Shown here in pieces: positions 59,887-64,000 of a stretch of DNA of 64,000 nt. The stretch comes from Casp-actino8 sp044358015 (GTDB lineage: Bacteria; Actinomycetota; Acidimicrobiia; Acidimicrobiales; Ilumatobacteraceae), in the NCBI GenBank assembly GCA_044358015.1, contig JBIKOO010000007.1, forward strand, positions 1-64,000, in the 5' to 3' direction. The notes under the pieces were generated by a model. That model saw nothing but the letters and a program-made list of their open reading frames with translations. It did not search any database and was not told the origin of the DNA. Position 1 is the first letter of the stretch. Each line of letters begins with the position of its first letter. Position numbers and translations under genes: made by a program.

Positions 59887-60750
59887 TCAGGCCTCCGGGG
59901 AAGAATCAGTTGCTTCAGCAACAGGAGCTTTTGATGCAGCAAGACGGGCTTCGCGCTCGGCTTGAGCGGCAGCTGCTTGCGTACGAGCATTGGCCTGGTT
60001 CGCTGCGAACTCAGCCTTTTCGGCGTCGCTCTTTTCAGGGGCAACCAAACCAGGATTGCGCTTCGATGCGATGTAACGACCCTCGATCACTGCTTCGGCA
60101 ATCATCTTTGACATCAATTCGTTCGCACGAATTGCATCGTCGTTACCAGGAATTGGGAACGTGATGAGATCGGGGTCGACGTTGGTGTCAACGATTCCAA
60201 CGATCGGAATACCGAGCTTGTTCGCTTCGGTGACGCCGATGTGTTCTTTCTTGGTGTCGATGATGAAGACACACTGCGGGCGCTTGGTCATGTGGCGAAT
60301 ACCGCTGAGGTTCTTCTGCAACTTGGCCAATTCGCGACTCTTCAAAAGAGCTTCTTTCTTCGGCATCAAAGCGAAGTCACCAGTTTCTTGAAGACGCTCA
60401 AGTTCGAGCATCTTCTGCACGCGCTTGTGAATCGTTTCAAAGTTGGTGAGCATTCCACCCAACCAACGCTCGTTGATGTACGGCATGCCGCACTTCTCGG
60501 CGAATCCAGCAATGGGGTCTTGAGCCTGCTGCTTTGTTCCAATGAACAGAACCGAACCGCCACCGGCGACCAAGTCACGCACGAATGCGTAAGCGGTCTC
60601 GATGCGCTCAAGGGTCTGCTGCAAGTCGATGATGTAAATGTCGTTGCGCTCACCGAAGATGAAGCGACGCATCTTGGGGTTCCAACGACGGGTTTGGTGA
60701 CCGAAATGAACTCGGGCTTCCAATAGTTGACGCATCGTGACGATGGCCAT
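59887..60750 (-). CDS. rpsB: Ribosomal protein S2
   Basis: 287 aa. LLEARVHFGHQTRRWNPKMRRFIFGERNDIYIIDLQQT is the S2 start; VGIVDTNVDPDLITFPIPGNDDAIRA follows. An Ala/Glu-rich C-terminal extension of about 45 residues. AGGAGG before the ATG. First gene of the rpsB-tsf-pyrH-frr run. Confidence 0.96.
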   Translation of the reverse strand: MAIVTMRQLLEARVHFGHQTRRWNPKMRRFIFGERNDIYIIDLQQTLERIETAYAFVRDLVAGGGSVLFIGTKQQAQDPIAGFAEKCGMPYINERWLGGMLTNFETIHKRVQKMLELERLQETGDFALMPKKEALLKSRELAKLQKNLSGIRHMTKRPQCVFIIDTKKEHIGVTEANKLGIPIVGIVDTNVDPDLITFPIPGNDDAIRANELMSKMIAEAVIEGRYIASKRNPGLVAPEKSDAEKAEFAANQANARTQAAAAQAEREARLAASKAPVAEATDSSPEA

Positions 60751-60842
60751 GGCACTGTCCTCCTGTTTCTGCGGTTAGGGGCACGGGACCTCGCATCACA
60801 AAGTGACGACCGCAGGATGAGGACCATGCGTTCTGGTTTGGC

Positions 60843-60861
60843 GCAAGAACTTGTTTCTTGC
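60843..60861 (-). promoter_or_regulatory. Hairpin in the rpsB leader
   Basis: GCAAGAA and TTCTTGC form a perfect 7-bp stem in the 165-bp gap before rpsB. TAGTCT (minus strand, 60889-60884) could be the -10, giving a leader near 127 nt. A long-range CTGCGG/CCGCAG pairing closer to the start codon adds structure, so S2 autoregulation through its leader is possible. Confidence 0.4.
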
Positions 60862-60915
60862 ACAGTTATTTCTTCAGGGGTGCAGACTAGCGGGATCAGG
60901 CCCCGAAGTGCCACC

Positions 60916-61425
60916 TCACCTGCCAAAAGACGCCGGACAACTCAACTGCTGAGCGACCGGCCGACCGCCACGGCGCGAATTAGGGATCAATCGGGCTCGA
61001 GTTCGACGTCGTCCCACATACGGCGTGGGATCTACATAACGAGCCGGTTTTCCTTCACTGATGTATCGCATGCTGAGATGAATGAGTCCGTTGGAGACAC
61101 CTATCTGTTCACCAGACTTCACGATTTGCCCCGACCCGACATCAGGGCCAATCACGAGTCCCCCAATCGTCAGAACCACTGCGGGGTCAAATCCGGTGCT
61201 CGGTGTGGGATCAATCGTCACGAACTGCTGGTCAACGACCTTTCCCGCGAAGGTAATTCTTCCTGCCACGGGAGAAACAACCGAACGACCCACCGACTGC
61301 TCAAAATCAATTGTTCGACGCCCCGGGCAATAGGCGCAGGCCGGTTCAATGTACGGAAACGCCACCGCGGTATTGACAGGTGGCACCAAACAACTCGCAG
61401 TCACGAGAAAAGCAAAAAGAATCAC
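60916..61425 (-). CDS. Degenerate M23 (LytM-like) secreted protein
   Basis: About 169 aa from a GTG at 61425; no ATG is available and the exact start is uncertain. The N-terminus ILFAFLVTASCLV is a signal or lipoprotein-type segment. The rest is an M23-like beta fold (VVSPVAGRITFAG, IHLSMRY for the last metal histidine). The first motif HxxxD is not present (RRTIDFEQ instead), so the domain is probably catalytically inactive and may regulate or bind peptidoglycan. Its place between the sigma-factor gene and rpsB is the usual actinobacterial position for an M23 gene. Confidence 0.65.
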   Translation of the reverse strand: MILFAFLVTASCLVPPVNTAVAFPYIEPACAYCPGRRTIDFEQSVGRSVVSPVAGRITFAGKVVDQQFVTIDPTPSTGFDPAVVLTIGGLVIGPDVGSGQIVKSGEQIGVSNGLIHLSMRYISEGKPARYVDPTPYVGRRRTRARLIPNSRRGGRPVAQQLSCPASFGR

Positions 61426-61474
61426 CAAACAGCGTGAGCAAAAGTTAATGAGTGGCGGTGAACTGATTTTGGTT

Positions 61475-62281
61475 TTATACGCCAGCGGCTGACATGCGCG
61501 CCCGCAACAAGATGATTGCCTTTGAATGGATCTGCGACACGCGACTTTCAGTGACACCAAGCACCGAGCCGATTTCAGCCAAGGTCATGCCTTCGTCGTA
61601 GTACAGCGCAACGACGGTACGTTCCCGTTCGGGCAAGCTTCGAATTTCTGAACGCATTGTTTGGCGCAACTCTTGATCTTCAACGATTGCATCAGGACCT
61701 TGATCGGGCGAAGCAGGCAATTGACGTTGCTCGCCGTCGCCACCGCCGACAACATGGTCAAGGGGACCAACGTTTGCGACCGAAATTGTTGATAACCACT
61801 TCTGCAATTCTTCGATATCAATCCCGAGTTCAGCGCAGATCTCTTCGTCAGTTGGCGCACGTTTGAGTTCATTCCCCAGCTTGGCAACTGCAGTTTCAAT
61901 TTGCCGTGAACGTGAACGCACCGAGCGTGGCACCCAATCAAGGGCGCGCAATCCGTCAAGAATTGCACCCTTAATGCGCGGCACCGCGAAGGTTTCAAAC
62001 TTGAATCCGCGGCTCGGATCAAATCGATCAACTGCATCCATCAATCCAAAAACACCAGTGCCATTCAGTTCTCCGGTATCAATACCTGCCGGCAATCCAG
62101 CGGCGACACGGCCAGCGACGAACTTCACAAGTGGCGAGTAGTGCACGATCAATTGATCGCGAGCAGCTTCATCACGCTCTTCAACCCAACGCACCCAAGC
62201 CCGCTCGATGGCCGGCGTTGTGCGCGACGGTTTTTCCTCGGGCGCATCAGGTGTGTCGGTGTTGTTTTCGGGCTCGGTCAT
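61475..62281 (-). CDS. FliA/WhiG-family RNA polymerase sigma factor
   Basis: 268 aa. Region 2 (LIVHYSPLVKFVAGRVAAGLPAG, VDRFDPSRGFKFETFAVPRIKGAILDGLRALDWVPRSVR), region 3 and region 4 (RERTVVALYYDEGMTLAEIGSVLGVTESRVSQIHSKAI) of the sigma-28 group. The position between M23 and xerC equals that of whiG in Streptomyces. No flagellar genes are in view, so its regulon is unknown. Confidence 0.92.
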   Translation of the reverse strand: MTEPENNTDTPDAPEEKPSRTTPAIERAWVRWVEERDEAARDQLIVHYSPLVKFVAGRVAAGLPAGIDTGELNGTGVFGLMDAVDRFDPSRGFKFETFAVPRIKGAILDGLRALDWVPRSVRSRSRQIETAVAKLGNELKRAPTDEEICAELGIDIEELQKWLSTISVANVGPLDHVVGGGDGEQRQLPASPDQGPDAIVEDQELRQTMRSEIRSLPERERTVVALYYDEGMTLAEIGSVLGVTESRVSQIHSKAIILLRARMSAAGV

Positions 62282-62326
62282 GTTCGTAAAACGTTCGTCG
62301 GTTGCAGTGGCGTCATGCCCAGACCG

Positions 62327-63229
62327 CTAGGCCCGAGGATGAGTACTTGTATACACCGACCGTAGACGCTCTTTACTGACGTGCGTGTATCGCTGGGTCG
62401 TCGCCACGTCGCTGTGGCCCAAAAGTTCTTGGACTGACCGCAAATCGGCCCCTCCATCCAGCAAATGTGTGGCGTAGGTATGGCGCAAAGCGTGAGGGTG
62501 CGTGGGATTCACCGACCGCTCGTCAAGAACCCTGCGCACATCACGGGTACCGAGTCGCCCACCTTTTGAATTCAAGAACAGGGCGGCCCCAGAAAGTGCG
62601 CCCGTCACTTCGGGTCGCGATGTCAGCCAGTCTTGAATGGTTTCAACGGCCGCAAGAGACATCGGGACCCGGCGTTCTTTACCGCCCTTACCCCACACCG
62701 TGACAACACTGCGCTTGAGATCAACACTGTCAATATCAAGATTGCACAGTTCGCTCACACGCAGACCGCTTCCGTACAGCACTTCAAGTAGCGCATCATT
62801 GCGACGGCGACGCCACAGTGGTTCGGCTTCGTCAATCTCGGTTGGTTCGAGCAGTGTCTGCAACTCTGGCCCATCAAGAACTCTTGGAAGGCGACCTTCG
62901 CCCGTTGGTGCGCGTAAGGCCACAGCTGGATCAACCTCAACCAAACCAGTTCGGCGGGCCCAAGAAAAGTAGCGCCGTAATGCCGATGCTTTTCGGGCAA
63001 TGCTGCGTTTAGCAAATGAACGTGATCCGAGATAGGCCAAGTACCGGCGCAAGATTAAGCGGTCAACGCGGGCTGGCGTATCGGCCAATCCCCTTTCGGC
63101 CCATTCAACAAAATCAACGAGATCACTGCGATAAGCCGCCAACGTGTTTTCAGAGACTGATGTCAACGAACCAATGAAGTCATCAACTCCCCACGTTGCA
63201 CTGAACGTTTCGCCGGCTGATTGATGCAC
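62327..63229 (-). CDS. xerC: Tyrosine recombinase XerC-type
   Basis: 300 aa. N-terminal SAM-like core-binding domain (TLAAYRSDLVDFVEWAERG) and catalytic domain with GSGLRVSELCNL (Arg), GKGGKERRVPM (Lys), HALRHTYATHLL (His, Arg), LGHSDVATTQRYTHV (His and nucleophilic Tyr). Acts with a partner at dif to resolve chromosome dimers. The position next to dprA and the sigma factor supports the housekeeping role; XerD-like activity cannot be excluded. Confidence 0.9.
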   Translation of the reverse strand: MHQSAGETFSATWGVDDFIGSLTSVSENTLAAYRSDLVDFVEWAERGLADTPARVDRLILRRYLAYLGSRSFAKRSIARKASALRRYFSWARRTGLVEVDPAVALRAPTGEGRLPRVLDGPELQTLLEPTEIDEAEPLWRRRRNDALLEVLYGSGLRVSELCNLDIDSVDLKRSVVTVWGKGGKERRVPMSLAAVETIQDWLTSRPEVTGALSGAALFLNSKGGRLGTRDVRRVLDERSVNPTHPHALRHTYATHLLDGGADLRSVQELLGHSDVATTQRYTHVSKERLRSVYTSTHPRA

Positions 63230-63258
63230 GATGTCAGAGTACAGAGTCGATGAGACCC

Positions 63259-64000
63259 TTATCGGGCACCTACGCGTTCAAACCAGCCAGCAGTGCACAT
63301 CAGCCAACCATGTGCCTCTAATCGACCGAGGCTGACGGCGACATCACCAAATGACATCGCCAGTTTTTCACTGGCCAGTCGGGCAACTTCATTCAGTGTG
63401 AGTGGATCGGTTGTGATTAAGTCAAGGACATCTGAATCGGGCCACAGTGGCAGCTGACGTGCATCAAAACTTGGCACAATTCGCCGAGTATCAAGGCCGA
63501 GCGCCATCAATACATCTTCTGGTTCAATAGCGACTAAGGCACCATCACGGATGAGCATGTTGGTCCCTTGCGCAGCTTTTGTCGATGTGGCACCAGGTAC
63601 CGCCATCACCGTGACACCGCGATCCAATGCCTCACGAACCGTAATTAAAGAACCACCATCAAGACGCGATTCAACGACGAGCAACACCTCACTCAACGCT
63701 GCAATGATGCGATTGCGTAAAGGAAAGCGATATGGCAACGGTCCGGTGCCCGGCGGGTTTTCGGATAGTAGCAAACCGCGTTCGCCGACCTCAGCCCACA
63801 GACTGTGATGCTCTCGTGGATAGACCACGTCGAGTCCCGTTGCCACGACCGCGATTGGACCAGCATTGTCTGTTGATTCAGAACTGGGTTTTTCAGACAC
63901 CGCCGCCAACACTCCACGATGTGCGGCGGCATCAATGCCGCGCGCCAAACCCGAAACCACGGCAACGCCATTTTGTGCCAACGTCTTGCCAAACGTGAAT
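63259..64000 (-). CDS. dprA: DNA processing protein A, partial
   Basis: The frame is open to the right edge, so the N-terminal part is outside the window; about 247 residues are seen. Rossmann-like DprA core: VVSGLARGIDAAAHRGVL, GLDVVYPREHHSLW, LLLSENPPGTGPLPYRFPLRNRIIAALSEVLLVVES, GGSLITVREALDRGVTVMAVPG. The last 60 residues form a winged helix. Loads RecA on incoming ssDNA in transformation. Confidence 0.93.
   Translation of the reverse strand, partial: FTFGKTLAQNGVAVVSGLARGIDAAAHRGVLAAVSEKPSSESTDNAGPIAVVATGLDVVYPREHHSLWAEVGERGLLLSENPPGTGPLPYRFPLRNRIIAALSEVLLVVESRLDGGSLITVREALDRGVTVMAVPGATSTKAAQGTNMLIRDGALVAIEPEDVLMALGLDTRRIVPSFDARQLPLWPDSDVLDLITTDPLTLNEVARLASEKLAMSFGDVAVSLGRLEAHGWLMCTAGWFERVGAR

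Noticed and set aside
62327..63229. Tyrosine recombinase as integrase of a mobile element
   Set aside because: Sequence and neighbours (dprA, sigma factor, rpsB) fit housekeeping XerC; no att sites or cargo.

Overview
The window looks like a chromosomal segment of a moderate-GC actinomycete, most likely class Acidimicrobiia (Ilumatobacter-like or freshwater/marine relatives). The evidence is a fused F420 biosynthesis gene (fbiC), an F420-dependent LLM oxidoreductase, a mycothiol-type DsbA-like protein, a WhiG/FliA sigma factor in the actinobacterial locus order rpsB - M23 - sigma - xerC - dprA, a DUF222/HNH protein, a secreted protein with a 'DPxRxLDTR' domain, and many starts with a TAnnnT box 6-8 nt upstream (leaderless mRNAs). 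The genus is inference.

Region 1 (1-11.5 kb) is an accessory defence-type island. A DUF2075 helicase with a MazG-like pyrophosphohydrolase is divergent from a single-HKD phospholipase-D-type nuclease. A zinc-ribbon/DUF6998 PD-(D/E)XK-like gene follows, then a tightly coupled operon encoding a DUF6361 protein, a two-HKD PLD-type nuclease and a 1078-aa SF2 helicase. A truncated, diverged second copy of the DUF6998 coding sequence lies 7.4 kb downstream, so the operon is bracketed by direct repeats.

Region 2 (11.5-14.9 kb) has a secreted collagen-like protein, a DUF222-HNH endonuclease-like gene with a foldable leader, and a CIA30-domain lipoprotein.

Region 3 (14.9-37.5 kb) is a large catabolic and uptake locus. 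It has two Rieske oxygenase alpha subunits, two amidohydrolases, HyuA/HyuB, an acyl-CoA ligase, RraA-like, cupin, VOC and NTF2-like proteins, a FadR-type GntR regulator, a BMP-family ABC importer, an MDR reductase, a methyltransferase and an LLM F420 oxidoreductase. Two near-identical 25-bp palindromes, one before the VOC-gntR operon at 37.5 kb and one before a VOC gene at 17.4 kb, look like the operators of this GntR protein. A 28-aa ORF is coupled between gntR and the cupin gene. The substrate cannot be read from sequence; an imported N-containing or aromatic organic compound is plausible.

Region 4 (37.5-64 kb) is mostly core genome: a chorismate mutase-VOC fusion, fbiC, then ribF, truB, rbfA, dsbA-like, infB, ylxR, nusA and rimP (one leftward operon with a candidate attenuator leader), proS and manA rightward, and ispG, rseP, dxr, cdsA, frr, pyrH, tsf, rpsB, degenerate M23, sigma factor, xerC and partial dprA leftward.

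No tRNA, rRNA, CRISPR array, transposase or prophage was seen. Apart from 10974-11639, which holds only the truncated DUF6998 remnant, no gene-free stretch exceeds 300 bases.
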